Shown piece after piece: positions 19,644 to 28,670 of a stretch of 64,000 bases of DNA. A model generated the notes under the pieces. That model was not told where the DNA came from. It worked only from the letters and a program-made list of their open reading frames with translations, and did no database searches. Position 1 is the first letter of the stretch, and every line of letters starts with the position of its first letter. The position numbers were made by a program, and so were the translations under genes. This DNA comes from Caenispirillum bisanense (GTDB taxonomy: Bacteria; Pseudomonadota; Alphaproteobacteria; Rhodospirillales; UBA2165). The stretch is taken from the NCBI GenBank assembly GCA_945877815.1, contig CAMDWJ010000010.1:47860-111859 (forward strand), read 5' to 3'.

Positions 19644-20225
19644 ATGCTGCGCCGTATATACGATTGGACCATGAATCTCGCGGCGCGGCCGAACGCGCTG
19701 CCTGCGTTGGGTGTCGTCTCGTTCATTGAGAGTTCGTTCTTCCCGATCCCGCCCGATGCCATGATGTTGCCGATGGTGCTGGCGCGGCCGGACCGGGCCT
19801 GGACGATTGCGCTGGTGGCTACCGTCGCCTCGGTTGTCGGCGGAATCGCCGGGTATGCAATCGGCTATTATCTATTCGAAACCATCGGCCGCTCGGTCAT
19901 CGAACTTTACGGCTACCAAGACGGGTTCGAGGCCTTTCGCGCCGCTTATGCGGAATGGGGGCTGTGGATCATTTTGGTTAAGGGAATGACTCCCATTCCC
20001 TACAAACTCGTCACCATAGCCAGTGGTGCCGCGGCTTTTGATTTTCCGCTCTTCGTTATAGCTTCGATCGCGACGCGCGGCGCGCGTTTCTTTTTGGTGG
20101 CGGCGCTTCTCAAATATTTCGGGCCGCCGATCCGCGAATTCGTGGAGCGGCGTCTGACACTTGTGACGACGGTGTTCGTTGTTTGCTTGGTCGGTGGCTT
20201 TGTTGCCGTCAAATATCTGATCTAG
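19644..20225 (+). CDS. DedA/YqaA-family membrane protein
   Basis: 193 residues with about five hydrophobic segments. The family hallmark is visible: an ExxxFPIPPD-like motif (ESSFFPIPPDAMMLP, near residues 29-43) and a later K-G-MTPIPYK segment near residue 112 containing the re-entrant Pro and the basic residue. DedA-superfamily proteins are linked to lipid-carrier or phospholipid translocation and to envelope pH homeostasis; the precise substrate of YqaA-type members is not settled. It is followed after 10 bases by dsbB and then coq7, probably one operon. Confidence 0.88.
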   Translation: MLRRIYDWTMNLAARPNALPALGVVSFIESSFFPIPPDAMMLPMVLARPDRAWTIALVATVASVVGGIAGYAIGYYLFETIGRSVIELYGYQDGFEAFRAAYAEWGLWIILVKGMTPIPYKLVTIASGAAAFDFPLFVIASIATRGARFFLVAALLKYFGPPIREFVERRLTLVTTVFVVCLVGGFVAVKYLI

Positions 20226-20235
20226 GGAGTAGGCC

Positions 20236-20724
20236 TTGGCTGTTTCGTTCGTTACGACGCGCTGTTATTTCTTGGCGATTTTCGTGACCAGCGCGGGCGC
20301 CCTCGCATTCGCATTGATCTTGCAATACGGCTTCGGTTACGAGCCGTGTCTGCTGTGCCGCTATCAGCGTATTCCCTATTGGACTGTGGTCGTACTCAGC
20401 GCCGCGGCCCTAGCGGTACCGGGCGTGGACGGGCGCGGCGTCGCCTGGCTCGTGGCTGGTGTCTTTACTTGCGGTTCCTTACTCGCCTTTTATCATGTCG
20501 GTGTTGAACAGCATTGGTGGCAGGCTGGCGCTTGCGCTTCGCAAGGCAATTTTCCGATGAGTTTCGAGGCCTTTCGCGACCAACCGGTCGCTCCGATTGG
20601 CAAATCGTGCGATGCCATTGACTGGGCCCTGTTCGGTCTGTCGATGGCATCGTACAATGCGGCACTTTCGGTCATGCTGACGCTCGGCACGGCATATGCT
20701 GCCCGATCGATGATCCGAGGATGA
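20236..20724 (+). CDS. dsbB: Disulfide bond formation protein B
   Basis: 162 residues with four membrane helices. The first periplasmic loop has the redox pair C38/C41 (CLLC) and the second loop has C100 and C125, the two pairs used to reoxidise DsbA and pass electrons to ubiquinone. The frame begins with TTG at 20236 after GGGAGTAGGCC. The next gene, coq7, makes the quinone that DsbB reduces, and starts one base after the dsbB stop. No dsbA is in the window. Confidence 0.92.
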   Translation: MAVSFVTTRCYFLAIFVTSAGALAFALILQYGFGYEPCLLCRYQRIPYWTVVVLSAAALAVPGVDGRGVAWLVAGVFTCGSLLAFYHVGVEQHWWQAGACASQGNFPMSFEAFRDQPVAPIGKSCDAIDWALFGLSMASYNAALSVMLTLGTAYAARSMIRG

Positions 20725-20725
20725 T

Positions 20726-21283
20726 ATGAGCCGCCTGCTCCGCAGCTTCGGTCGCTTGCCCGGCGATCCCTCCAGGACCGAGATGGTGGCGCGGATGATC
20801 CGCGTCGATCAGGCAGGCGAATATGGCGCCAAGCGCATATATGAGGGTCAACTCGCGGTTCTCGGATCGCGTGCCGACGCAGATGCGATCCGACATATGG
20901 CGGCGACCGAAGACGAACATCTCGCGCAGTTCGACAAAATGATGGTCGATCGCCGCGTACGTCCCACTATTTTGCATCCGCTGTGGCATATCGCCGGTTT
21001 TGCGCTTGGCGCCGGTACGGCGCTGCTGGGTCGCCCCGCGGCGATGGCGTGTACGGCTGCGATCGAGGATGTCATCGAACAGCATTATGCCGATCAGGCG
21101 GCGCGCCTCGGCGAGGAAGAGCAGGAACTCAAAGGCACGATCGAAAAATTCCGGAGCGAGGAAATCGAGCATCGTGAAACCGCACTTGCCGAAGGGGCGA
21201 CGCAAGCGCCGGCCTATCCGCTCCTGACGGGCGCCGTCAAAGTTGGATCGCGTCTTGCGATCTGGTTATCCGAACGGTTCTGA
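20726..21283 (+). CDS. coq7: Demethoxyubiquinone hydroxylase
   Basis: 185 residues. The diiron carboxylate ligands are arranged as in Coq7/Clk1: E32 in QAGEYGA, the ExxH pair E62/H65, E114, and a second ExxH pair around E146/H149. The enzyme adds the last hydroxyl group in ubiquinone synthesis at the membrane surface. It lies directly after dsbB, whose product depends on quinone. The MVARMIRVDQAGEYGA start of the domain is characteristic of alphaproteobacterial and mitochondrial proteins. Confidence 0.96.
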   Translation: MSRLLRSFGRLPGDPSRTEMVARMIRVDQAGEYGAKRIYEGQLAVLGSRADADAIRHMAATEDEHLAQFDKMMVDRRVRPTILHPLWHIAGFALGAGTALLGRPAAMACTAAIEDVIEQHYADQAARLGEEEQELKGTIEKFRSEEIEHRETALAEGATQAPAYPLLTGAVKVGSRLAIWLSERF

Positions 21284-21295
21284 CGGACCCGATTG

Positions 21296-22165
21296 ATGCC
21301 GGTCCTATCCGCATTGCCTCCCACCGTGCGCGCGGCCTTGTGGATGGTTGGTACACTGCTGTCCTTCACCCTCATGGCTGTCGGCGGACGCGAATTGTCC
21401 GATACTATGACGGCCTTCGAAGTGTCGTTCTTCCGTGCGTTCGGTGGATTTGTGATCGTGTTGTGTTTGTTGTGGCGCACGGGCTTCGCGCAAATCAGGA
21501 CGCAACGCATTGCCCTGCATTTCACGCGCAATATCTTTCATTTCAGCGGTCAGACTCTGTGGTTCTTCAGCCTGTCGCTCTTGCCCCTCGCCACCGTTTT
21601 CGCGCTCGAATTCACGATCCCATTCTGGACCGCATTCTTTGCAATGATTTTTCTGGGCGAGCGGATGAATCGCGGACGGGTGGTGGCGATCGTGTTCGGC
21701 TTCGTCGGTATTCTGATCATCCTCCAGCCGGGTGCGGAGGTCTTCAACCCGGCCGCGATCGTCGTGCTGGTCGCAGCTGTCGGCTTTTCGGTATCCAATG
21801 TTTGCTCGAAACCCTTGTCGCGGACCGACTCGGCCTTCTCGATCATCTTTTACATGAACGTCATGCAGATGCCGTTGGGGCTGTTCGCGGCGTCGTTTCA
21901 TTGGACCTGGCCGAGTTTCGGCGATGTTCCGTGGATCGTGATCGTGGGCGCGGCCGGATTGACTGCTCATTTTTGTATGACGCGCGCGTTCATGCTGGCC
22001 GACGCAATCGTGGTCATGCCGATCGACTATCTGCGGCTGCCTTTGGCCGTCGCGATCGGCTATTTCGTGTACAGCGAATCGGTGGGTTGGTCGCTTGTAT
22101 TAGGTGCTGCCGTCATCTTTGCCGGCAATATCTACGCGCTCCGCCACGAAACCAAGCGCAGGTAA
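21296..22165 (+). CDS. EamA/DMT family transporter
   Basis: 289 residues with about ten hydrophobic helices arranged as two EamA repeats (about 10-140 and 150-285). These drug/metabolite transporters export small metabolites from the inner membrane; the substrate cannot be told. A TTG immediately before the ATG could start one codon earlier, but ATG at 21296 is preferred. It is 12 bases after coq7 and ends just before a strong hairpin terminator, so it is probably the last gene of the DedA-dsbB-coq7 unit. Confidence 0.9.
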   Translation: MPVLSALPPTVRAALWMVGTLLSFTLMAVGGRELSDTMTAFEVSFFRAFGGFVIVLCLLWRTGFAQIRTQRIALHFTRNIFHFSGQTLWFFSLSLLPLATVFALEFTIPFWTAFFAMIFLGERMNRGRVVAIVFGFVGILIILQPGAEVFNPAAIVVLVAAVGFSVSNVCSKPLSRTDSAFSIIFYMNVMQMPLGLFAASFHWTWPSFGDVPWIVIVGAAGLTAHFCMTRAFMLADAIVVMPIDYLRLPLAVAIGYFVYSESVGWSLVLGAAVIFAGNIYALRHETKRR

Positions 22166-22175
22166 GGCGCGCAAA

Positions 22176-22202
22176 AAAGGGCGGCGCAAAGCGCCGCCCT
22201 TT
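22176..22202. terminator. Bidirectional Rho-independent terminator
   Basis: A perfect 12-base inverted repeat AAAGGGCGGCGC / GCGCCGCCCTTT with a 3-base AAA loop lies between the convergent EamA transporter and peroxiredoxin genes. The A run on the left and T run on the right let it serve both strands. Confidence 0.92.
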
Positions 22203-22221
22203 GATGTTTGGTGATGACGGA

Positions 22222-22704
22222 CTAGAGTTGACCGAGCATCGCTTCGGCGCTCGAAACTTCGAATGCGCCAGGCTTTTCGATATTGAGCGTTTTCACGACG
22301 CCGTCATCAACGAGCATCGAGAAACGCTGGCTGCGCACGCCGAGGCCGGGACCCGATGCGTCGAAATCGAGGCCAAGGGCCTTGGCGAATTCGGCGTTGC
22401 CGTCGGCCAGCAACTGGACCTTGTCGCCGACATTTTGGGCCTTGCCCCATGCGTCCATCACGAAAGCGTCGTTGACCGCGATGCAGACGATCTGGTCGAT
22501 CCCCTTTTTCTTCAGGCTATCGGCATTCTGAACGAAGCCCGGCAGATGCTTGGCCGAGCAGGTCGGCGTGAAGGCGCCGGGAATCGAGAACAGGACGGTC
22601 TTCTTGCCCTTGAACAGATCGTCGGTCTTGATCTGGGTGATGCCGTTTTCGTCCTTGCGACGGAGCGTCGCCGACGGAATTTTGTCTCCAACATTGATAG
22701 CCAT
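22222..22704 (-). CDS. Peroxiredoxin, Prx5 type
   Basis: 160 residues. The peroxidatic cysteine is C49 in the PGAFTPTCS motif, typical of the Prx5/AhpE-like redoxin group, and a conserved R lies in GVRSQRFSM. It reduces hydrogen and alkyl peroxides in the cytoplasm, probably with glutathione or glutaredoxin as reductant. The start at 22704 gives MAINVGDKIP. It lies 82 bases after the DsbD-like gene on the same strand, so a shared theme of thiol redox chemistry is plausible. Confidence 0.95.
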   Translation of the reverse strand: MAINVGDKIPSATLRRKDENGITQIKTDDLFKGKKTVLFSIPGAFTPTCSAKHLPGFVQNADSLKKKGIDQIVCIAVNDAFVMDAWGKAQNVGDKVQLLADGNAEFAKALGLDFDASGPGLGVRSQRFSMLVDDGVVKTLNIEKPGAFEVSSAEAMLGQL

Positions 22705-22786
22705 GGTTGCTGTTTCCTCCGGTGGTGCGTTGAGACTGCACGGATGGGATGGTTATACGCGGCTGCAGGCGTGCGCGCAATTCCAG

Positions 22787-24814
22787 CTAAGGATGCGACG
22801 CAAGCGCACCTTCGGAGGCCTGGGCGAGCGCATTGGCAACCTCAACCGAGCGAAGCAATTCGCCCAGTGCCTTGCCGCCGGGCAGGCTAGGCCCATACAC
22901 AGCGTTGAATGGGATGGCGTAGCGCCCAAAACTTTGCAGATACGATAAAATCGTCGAATCGGGGCGTGTCCAATCGCCCCGCATGGCGATTACATCGTTG
23001 CTTTGCAAAAGCGTTACAATGGGTTTGCGATCGAGAACGGTGACCTTGTTCACCTGACAGGTAATACACCAATCGGCGGTGATATCGACGAACACGGTCT
23101 TACCCTCGGCTACGTAGGCGGGGATCGCGGCCGGATCAAAGGGGCGCCAATGTGCGGCGGTCGTTTTCGCGGCATGCCGAGCGTCGGCCACCGGATCATC
23201 CGCCGACCCTACTTGCGCCGAGACGATGGTGATTAACCACACCGCCGTTGCGGCGAGGCCGAGACCGAGGACTTGCCGGAGCCGCACCATCCAAACGCCT
23301 GGACGCGGAAGCCAACCCGCGATGTGAGGTATGAGGGCCATGACCAGATAGGGTAGTGCCATGCCGACGCCCATCGCCGCAAAAACCGCAAAAATATCGG
23401 CTATCCGTCCAGCCAACGCGAAACCCACGGCCGTGCCGATGAAGGGCGCCGAACAGGGGGTGGCCAACAAGGTTGCAAACGCGCCGCTTGCGAAATCGCC
23501 AACAAGGCTGGATCGCCGCATGCCGTTCGGATCCGTTGGACTCGCCGCATTCGATCCAAGCCAGCTGGGAAAAGGAATGTGGAAGAGGCCGATCAAATTG
23601 GCCGCGAACAACAGCGTGATGCCGGCAAGTGTGGCGACAAACCAGGGATTTTGGAACTGAATGCCCCAGCCAATTTCGGCGCCCGCGAGTTTGAGCAGGG
23701 CGAGCGCGCCTGCGATGGCCAGGAAAGATGCGATCACGCCGGCGGCTGACACGACGAAGCTTGCGCGAATGCGCGCACGCGGCTGGCCGCCCTGTACCGC
23801 GAAACCCAACACCTTCAGGGACAGGACCGGAAGAACGCAGGGCATGAGATTGAGGATAAAGCCGCCGCCAAGCGCCAGGGCCAGGATCAATGCGAATGAA
23901 ACGGCGGGAACTTGAGGTGGAGCGGCGGGCGCTAAGCCGGCAAGGACAGCGAGGTCGCGCTCGGCAGCGCGCGCGCCATCGACGAACGTAATGCGCAATG
24001 GTTCAGCTTCAAGCTTTGTGTCACCCTCCAGCGTCACGGGCACGGTCAGTATCGCTTGCTTTCCGGCTTGGCTGAACCGGACTTCGGGTACGCCGAAGAA
24101 CGCCAAGTCCGGTCCCTCGATGAAGACGTCGGGATGTGCAAAGGGAATTGTACTGCTGGCCTGGATGCGGACGGCGCCGCTGCGCGCTAAACCGTCGAGG
24201 CGACGAAACGGTCCCGCTGTTTCGATCCGGTCGACGGAAATGCCGTCGGCGGAACCGTCGCCGGGCACGCGCGCGCGGAAGGTTTCGATTGTCGCTGCAT
24301 GCTCGGTCGTCTGTCCGCCGCGTGGCGGGATATCGAGCGCGATTTGGGCAAAGTAGGGAATGCATACTTCGTCGCAGGTCAGATAGTCGAGCCGAACGCG
24401 GGCCTTCAACGGCTGCGTCGGATCGAGCGAGCGCACGGTGATCGGAAACACCACTTCCTTCGCATAGCCCATGGTCTGGAACCCGAGCACCTGGAAGCGT
24501 ACGGGGGCAGGCCATGCGAAATCGGCCTCGGCGAAATTCTCCGATTCGAACCATTCGAGCCGCGGCGGAAAGCCCGCATCGCCGGGCCGTCGCCAGTAGA
24601 TTTTCCACCCATCCTTGAGCTTGAACTGGAGCCCGAGTCTTACGGTCCCATCGCGGCTCGTGCCATTTTCGGCGGCAATCAGTCGCACCTGGGTTTGCGG
24701 GGTGACTACCCACGGCGAGGCATCGTTCGCCCCTGCCGGGCATGCCACGGCCGTGAGCGCAGCCAAGATCAGCGCAACAATCAACGCAGTCGAATATTGT
24801 GGGAACGTCGTCAC
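22787..24814 (-). CDS. DsbD/ScsB-like thiol:disulfide interchange protein
   Basis: 675 residues. An N-terminal signal (GTG start) precedes a periplasmic domain of about 300 residues with a CDEVC motif. An eight-helix membrane domain follows, with one redox cysteine in MPCVLPVLSLK and another in ATPCSAPF, then a C-terminal thioredoxin domain with CITC at about residues 582-585. It carries electrons from cytoplasmic thioredoxin across the membrane to periplasmic acceptors. The large first domain fits the ScsB-type branch of the family. It is divergent from algH. Confidence 0.92.
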   Translation of the reverse strand: MTTFPQYSTALIVALILAALTAVACPAGANDASPWVVTPQTQVRLIAAENGTSRDGTVRLGLQFKLKDGWKIYWRRPGDAGFPPRLEWFESENFAEADFAWPAPVRFQVLGFQTMGYAKEVVFPITVRSLDPTQPLKARVRLDYLTCDEVCIPYFAQIALDIPPRGGQTTEHAATIETFRARVPGDGSADGISVDRIETAGPFRRLDGLARSGAVRIQASSTIPFAHPDVFIEGPDLAFFGVPEVRFSQAGKQAILTVPVTLEGDTKLEAEPLRITFVDGARAAERDLAVLAGLAPAAPPQVPAVSFALILALALGGGFILNLMPCVLPVLSLKVLGFAVQGGQPRARIRASFVVSAAGVIASFLAIAGALALLKLAGAEIGWGIQFQNPWFVATLAGITLLFAANLIGLFHIPFPSWLGSNAASPTDPNGMRRSSLVGDFASGAFATLLATPCSAPFIGTAVGFALAGRIADIFAVFAAMGVGMALPYLVMALIPHIAGWLPRPGVWMVRLRQVLGLGLAATAVWLITIVSAQVGSADDPVADARHAAKTTAAHWRPFDPAAIPAYVAEGKTVFVDITADWCITCQVNKVTVLDRKPIVTLLQSNDVIAMRGDWTRPDSTILSYLQSFGRYAIPFNAVYGPSLPGGKALGELLRSVEVANALAQASEGALASHP

Positions 24815-24926
24815 CGAGGCGGATGTCCGATAGAGGTCACATCAATAACCTTTCCAGGCCCCTGGCCGCATCTTTTATATGTGGAACAGCTATGCAACAA
24901 TAATTTATTCGTACGAGGATGGTCCC

Positions 24927-25502
24927 ATGCCCCTGCGCGGCGCCGATTCGCCTTATTTGACCGGTCAGCTCCTGATAGCCATGCCCGGCATGCGTGATGA
25001 GCGATTCTCGCGCAGCGTCATCTACATGTGTGCTCATACGGACGAAGGCGCCATGGGTCTTGTGCTGAATCAGATCATCGATTCCCTGACCTTCAACCAA
25101 CTTCTGGGACAGCTCGGCATCGACGAGGCTAAATCGCGCTCCGACGTTCCCGTGCATTTCGGTGGGCCGGTCGAATCGGGGCGTGGCTTCGTGCTCCACA
25201 CGTCCGATTACAAGCAAGATGCGACACTCGAGGTCGACAAGGAAATCGGACTGACTGCGACCATCGACATTCTTAAGGCGATCGCGCGCGGCCGTGGGCC
25301 GCACCGGAGCTTGCTGGCGCTCGGTTATGCTGGTTGGGGCCCAGGCCAGCTCGATTCCGAAATCCGCCAGAACGGCTGGCTTCAGGTTCCCGCCGATTCG
25401 CAGATCATCTTTGATCCGGAACATGATTCTAAGTGGGAACGGGCGATCTCAAAACTGGGCGTCGATCCGCGCATGCTGTCGGACGAAGCCGGCCACGCTT
25501 AG
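24927..25502 (+). CDS. YqgE/AlgH family protein (UPF0301)
   Basis: 191 residues from the ATG at 24927. An in-frame ATG at 24879 would add 16 residues with no family resemblance, whereas MPLRGADS followed by [13 protein letters not shown] matches the usual start, and GAGGA lies upstream. Conserved blocks are GAMGLVLNQ and VHFGGPV. The biochemical role is unresolved; the family was first named from alginate regulation. Its stop overlaps the convergent YkgJ-like gene by 4 bases. Confidence 0.92.
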   Translation: MPLRGADSPYLTGQLLIAMPGMRDERFSRSVIYMCAHTDEGAMGLVLNQIIDSLTFNQLLGQLGIDEAKSRSDVPVHFGGPVESGRGFVLHTSDYKQDATLEVDKEIGLTATIDILKAIARGRGPHRSLLALGYAGWGPGQLDSEIRQNGWLQVPADSQIIFDPEHDSKWERAISKLGVDPRMLSDEAGHA

Positions 25503-25963
25503 GGTTTTTTGATCGCCGCGAACGGGTCGGCCGTTTCGACCAGCATGTCCAGCGCCGCTTCGGTGAGGGGTTTCAATTTCTCGATCAACTCCTCCGAAAT
25601 ATCGAATTCGACCGCCCGGTCGGGGTGCAGATATTTCAACATGGTGAGATAGACGATCGTGAATGTGTGGAACTGTATAATTGCGGTGTCCGGGTGTGTG
25701 TTCCACGATCGTCCCAGGTCGCGGAATAACTTCGCGACTACAACGCCCGTTCCGTAACAATCAAATTTACGACAGGCACTATACCCGCGCTTTTCAAGTT
25801 CGCTGTACACGGTACAGCGACATTCACTCTGATCCAGGTGCTTGCATGGTACGCGCGGAGGCTTCGGATAATGTGCATACGGAAGGCTTGGCACTACGCA
25901 GCAGACGGAATCGCAATTTGCGCAATCGGTTTTGAGCTTCGACTTGTCGAAAATCCGGGGCAT
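25499..25963 (-). CDS. YkgJ-family cysteine-cluster protein (putative zinc/iron chelator)
   Basis: 154 residues. Cysteines are clustered in the N-terminal half: C14 and C17 in DCANC, CC at 21-22, then C in VPCKHL, a CRC triplet, and CRKFDC. This is the pattern of the UPF0153/YkgJ family, thought to bind an iron-sulfur or zinc centre. The C-terminal half is helical and lacks cysteines. Its ATG shares one base with the stop of the upstream M16 peptidase (TAATG), suggesting translational coupling. Confidence 0.85.
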   Translation of the reverse strand: MPRIFDKSKLKTDCANCDSVCCVVPSLPYAHYPKPPRVPCKHLDQSECRCTVYSELEKRGYSACRKFDCYGTGVVVAKLFRDLGRSWNTHPDTAIIQFHTFTIVYLTMLKYLHPDRAVEFDISEELIEKLKPLTEAALDMLVETADPFAAIKKP

Positions 25964-27225
25964 TAGACCGAGGCGAAACGCCCGGCGATGGCGTCGTAGG
26001 GTTCGATCCCGCCGGTCGGTCCTATCGCGGTCAGGGTAAGCGGACTTTTCAAGATGCGCGCGCCGACACGCTGCACCGCCGCGATATCGACGTCTTCGAT
26101 GTGGGCGATGGTTTCCTCGACCGGGATGATGCGGCCGTAGATTTGCAGCTGGCGGGCGGCCTGTTCGGCGCGCGACGAGGTGCTTTCGAGCGCCATCAGG
26201 GTTGAGGCCTTAAGCTGCGCGCGGGCGCGCTGCATTTCGTCCGGGCGCACGTGATCGCATACGGCGAGCATTTCTTGGGCGACCAACGGGATCAGATCGG
26301 CCGCTTCATCCTCGCCGGTGCCGGCATAGACGCCGTAAAGCCCGCCGTCCTCGTAGCTTTGCGAAAAACTGTAGATCGAATAGACGAGGCCGCGCTTCTC
26401 GCGCGCTTCTTGAAACAGACGCGACGACATCCCGCCGCCCAGCAGAGTGGAATGGATCGCGAGCGCGTAATAGTCGGGATCGGTGTAGGACAGCCCGTCG
26501 AAGCCGAGCACGATCTGAACCTGATCGAGATCGCGCGCCTCGCGGCGCTCGCCGCCTTGATAGCGCGGCGCTTGCGCAACGGCGCTGCCTTCGGGGGCGA
26601 CCGAGGTGAAGGCCTTTTCGGCAAGTTTCACGAATTGATCGTGGTCGATGCGCCCGGCGGCCGAAACCACGATTCGCGATGCCGCATATTCGCCGCGCAT
26701 ATAGCCGAACACGGTCTCGCGTGGAACGGTCCCGACGATTTCGGCGGAACCCAATACGGGTCGGCCGATCGCCTGACCGGGATAGGCGGCCTCGTTGAAG
26801 TGATCGAAGATAATGTCGTCTGGTGTGTCGTTGGCCTGGTTGATTTCTTGGATAATCACCTGGCGTTCGCGTTCAAGCTCATCGGGATCGATGACGGCGT
26901 ATTGCACGATATCGGCGACGATATCGAGCGCCAAGCCCGCGTCTTCCTTCAACACTTTGGCGTAAAAGGCGGTGTTCTCGCGCGAGGTATAGGCGTTGAG
27001 ATGTCCGCCCACCGCCTCGATCTCTTCCGAAATCGCTTGGGCCGAGCGCCGTTCGGTACCTTTGAAGGCCATATGTTCGAGCAGATGCGAAATGCCGTTG
27101 ATCTCGGCCGGCTCATGGCGCGCGCCGACACCGATCCAGGCGCCGACGGAGGCAGTTTCGACCGTATCCATCCGGTCTGTGACGATCTGGACGCCATTGG
27201 CGAGTTTGGTGACGGTGATTGTCAT
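25963..27225 (-). CDS. M16 peptidase, mitochondrial-processing-peptidase-like
   Basis: 420 residues. The inverted zinc motif HLLEH lies at 47-51 (H47, E50, H51), followed by the MAFKGTERR segment typical of bacterial homologues of the MPP beta subunit and of processing proteases like PqqL/YmxG. A glycine-rich LGGGMSSRLFQ loop is near residue 255. No signal peptide is seen, so it is cytoplasmic. It follows thrC by 15 bases, an arrangement common in Alphaproteobacteria, and overlaps the next gene by one base. Confidence 0.94.
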   Translation of the reverse strand: MTITVTKLANGVQIVTDRMDTVETASVGAWIGVGARHEPAEINGISHLLEHMAFKGTERRSAQAISEEIEAVGGHLNAYTSRENTAFYAKVLKEDAGLALDIVADIVQYAVIDPDELERERQVIIQEINQANDTPDDIIFDHFNEAAYPGQAIGRPVLGSAEIVGTVPRETVFGYMRGEYAASRIVVSAAGRIDHDQFVKLAEKAFTSVAPEGSAVAQAPRYQGGERREARDLDQVQIVLGFDGLSYTDPDYYALAIHSTLLGGGMSSRLFQEAREKRGLVYSIYSFSQSYEDGGLYGVYAGTGEDEAADLIPLVAQEMLAVCDHVRPDEMQRARAQLKASTLMALESTSSRAEQAARQLQIYGRIIPVEETIAHIEDVDIAAVQRVGARILKSPLTLTAIGPTGGIEPYDAIAGRFASV

Positions 27226-27240
27226 GTCAGGCGGCCTTGT

Positions 27241-28659
27241 TCACGCGGCCTGACGGGCGGCGAGCCGCTCGTCGAGGAAGGTTTTCACACGCGCGATGTC
27301 GTTGGGCAGGTTCGCGCAAGTCTCAGGGCGGCTCAGGAGATCGGCGAGGCGCGGCGGTAGCGCCGGATAGATGCCGGTCGCCGCTTCGACGGCCGCAGGA
27401 AATTTGGCCGGATGCGCGGTCGCCATGGCAATGATCGCGGTCTCGGGCGCAAGCCCGCCCTCGAGCAAGGCGCGCCCGGCGGCTTCGATGCCGATCGCGG
27501 TATGCGGATCGATCAATTCGCCAGTCATCTTGTGGATGGCGGAAATCACTTCCTTGGTGCCGTTGTCGCCGAGGCGATGGCCTTCGAACAATTTGCGCAT
27601 GGCCTGCCAGCGTGCCTTGCCGAAATCGACGGCGCGCTCGCGGCGGAATGTTTCCATTGCCTTGGCAACGGCCTTGCCGTCGCGTTTGTAGTGTTCGAAC
27701 AGCAGGCGTTCGAAATTGCTGGAGATTTGGATATCCATCGAGGGCGATAGGGTCGCGGTGACCGGCGCCATCTCCATGCGCCCGGTATCCATGAAACGCG
27801 CGAGGATGTCGTTGGCATTAGAGCCGATGATGAGCTTCTCGATGGGCAGTCCCATCCGGTGCGCGGCGTAGGCGGCGAAGACATTGCCGAAATTGCCCGT
27901 CGGCACGGCGAAGGCGAGCTTGCGGTCGGGTGCGCCGAGACTCAATGCCGTGGTGAAGTAATAGACGATCTGGGCCATGATGCGCGCCCAGTTGATCGAA
28001 TTGACGGCCGACAGATTATAGCGGTCGCGGAGCGCCTCGTCGGCGAACAGCGCCTTCACCATGTCCTGGCAATCGTCGAAGGTGCCTTCAAGCGCGATAT
28101 TGTGGATGTTCGGCGAGTGCACCGTCGTCATCTGACGGCGTTGCACATCGGACACGCGGCCCTTGGGGTGGAAAATGAAGACCTCGATTGCTTCGCGGTC
28201 CCGGCACGCCTCGATCGCCGCCGAACCGGTATCGCCCGACGTGGCGCCGACGATGGTGACTCGCTGGCCGCGCTTGGCGAGCACGTGATCGAACAGACGA
28301 CCGACCAGTTGCAGAGCGCAATCCTTAAAGGCGAGCGTTGGGCCGTGAAACAGTTCGGCCAGAAACAAATTAGCGTCGAGCTGTTTGAGCGGGACCACGG
28401 CGGGATGGCCGAAACTTTGATAGGCCGCGTCGATCATCGCCTTGAAATCGCCGTCTGAAATCGCGCCCGCGACATAGGGACGCATGACCTGCTGGGCGAC
28501 ATCGCTATAGGGCAGGCCGTGCATGGCGCGGATCTCGGCCTTGCTGAATTTGGGCCAGGTCTCGGGCATATAAAGCCCGCCGTCGCGGGCGAGACCCGCA
28601 AGCAGGACTTGTTCAAAGGACAGATCCGGGGCCGAGCCCCGAGTGCTCACATAACGCAT
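27241..28659 (-). CDS. thrC: Threonine synthase
   Basis: 472 residues. The PLP lysine lies in the HGPTLAFKD motif near residue 111, and the TSGDTGSAA loop binding the phosphate follows near residue 145. It makes threonine from O-phosphohomoserine. The N-terminal start MRYVSTRG is characteristic of the long bacterial/fungal ThrC class. It sits between the M32 carboxypeptidase gene and the M16 gene with spacings of 11 and 15 bases, so it is part of a long minus-strand unit. Confidence 0.97.
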   Translation of the reverse strand: MRYVSTRGSAPDLSFEQVLLAGLARDGGLYMPETWPKFSKAEIRAMHGLPYSDVAQQVMRPYVAGAISDGDFKAMIDAAYQSFGHPAVVPLKQLDANLFLAELFHGPTLAFKDCALQLVGRLFDHVLAKRGQRVTIVGATSGDTGSAAIEACRDREAIEVFIFHPKGRVSDVQRRQMTTVHSPNIHNIALEGTFDDCQDMVKALFADEALRDRYNLSAVNSINWARIMAQIVYYFTTALSLGAPDRKLAFAVPTGNFGNVFAAYAAHRMGLPIEKLIIGSNANDILARFMDTGRMEMAPVTATLSPSMDIQISSNFERLLFEHYKRDGKAVAKAMETFRRERAVDFGKARWQAMRKLFEGHRLGDNGTKEVISAIHKMTGELIDPHTAIGIEAAGRALLEGGLAPETAIIAMATAHPAKFPAAVEAATGIYPALPPRLADLLSRPETCANLPNDIARVKTFLDERLAARQAA

Positions 28660-28670
28660 GGGCCACCCTA

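Noticed and set aside
21340..22890. 516-residue plus-strand frame spanning the EamA gene, a terminator and the peroxiredoxin
   Set aside because: It reads through a strong bidirectional terminator and lies out of frame with, or antisense to, clear genes.
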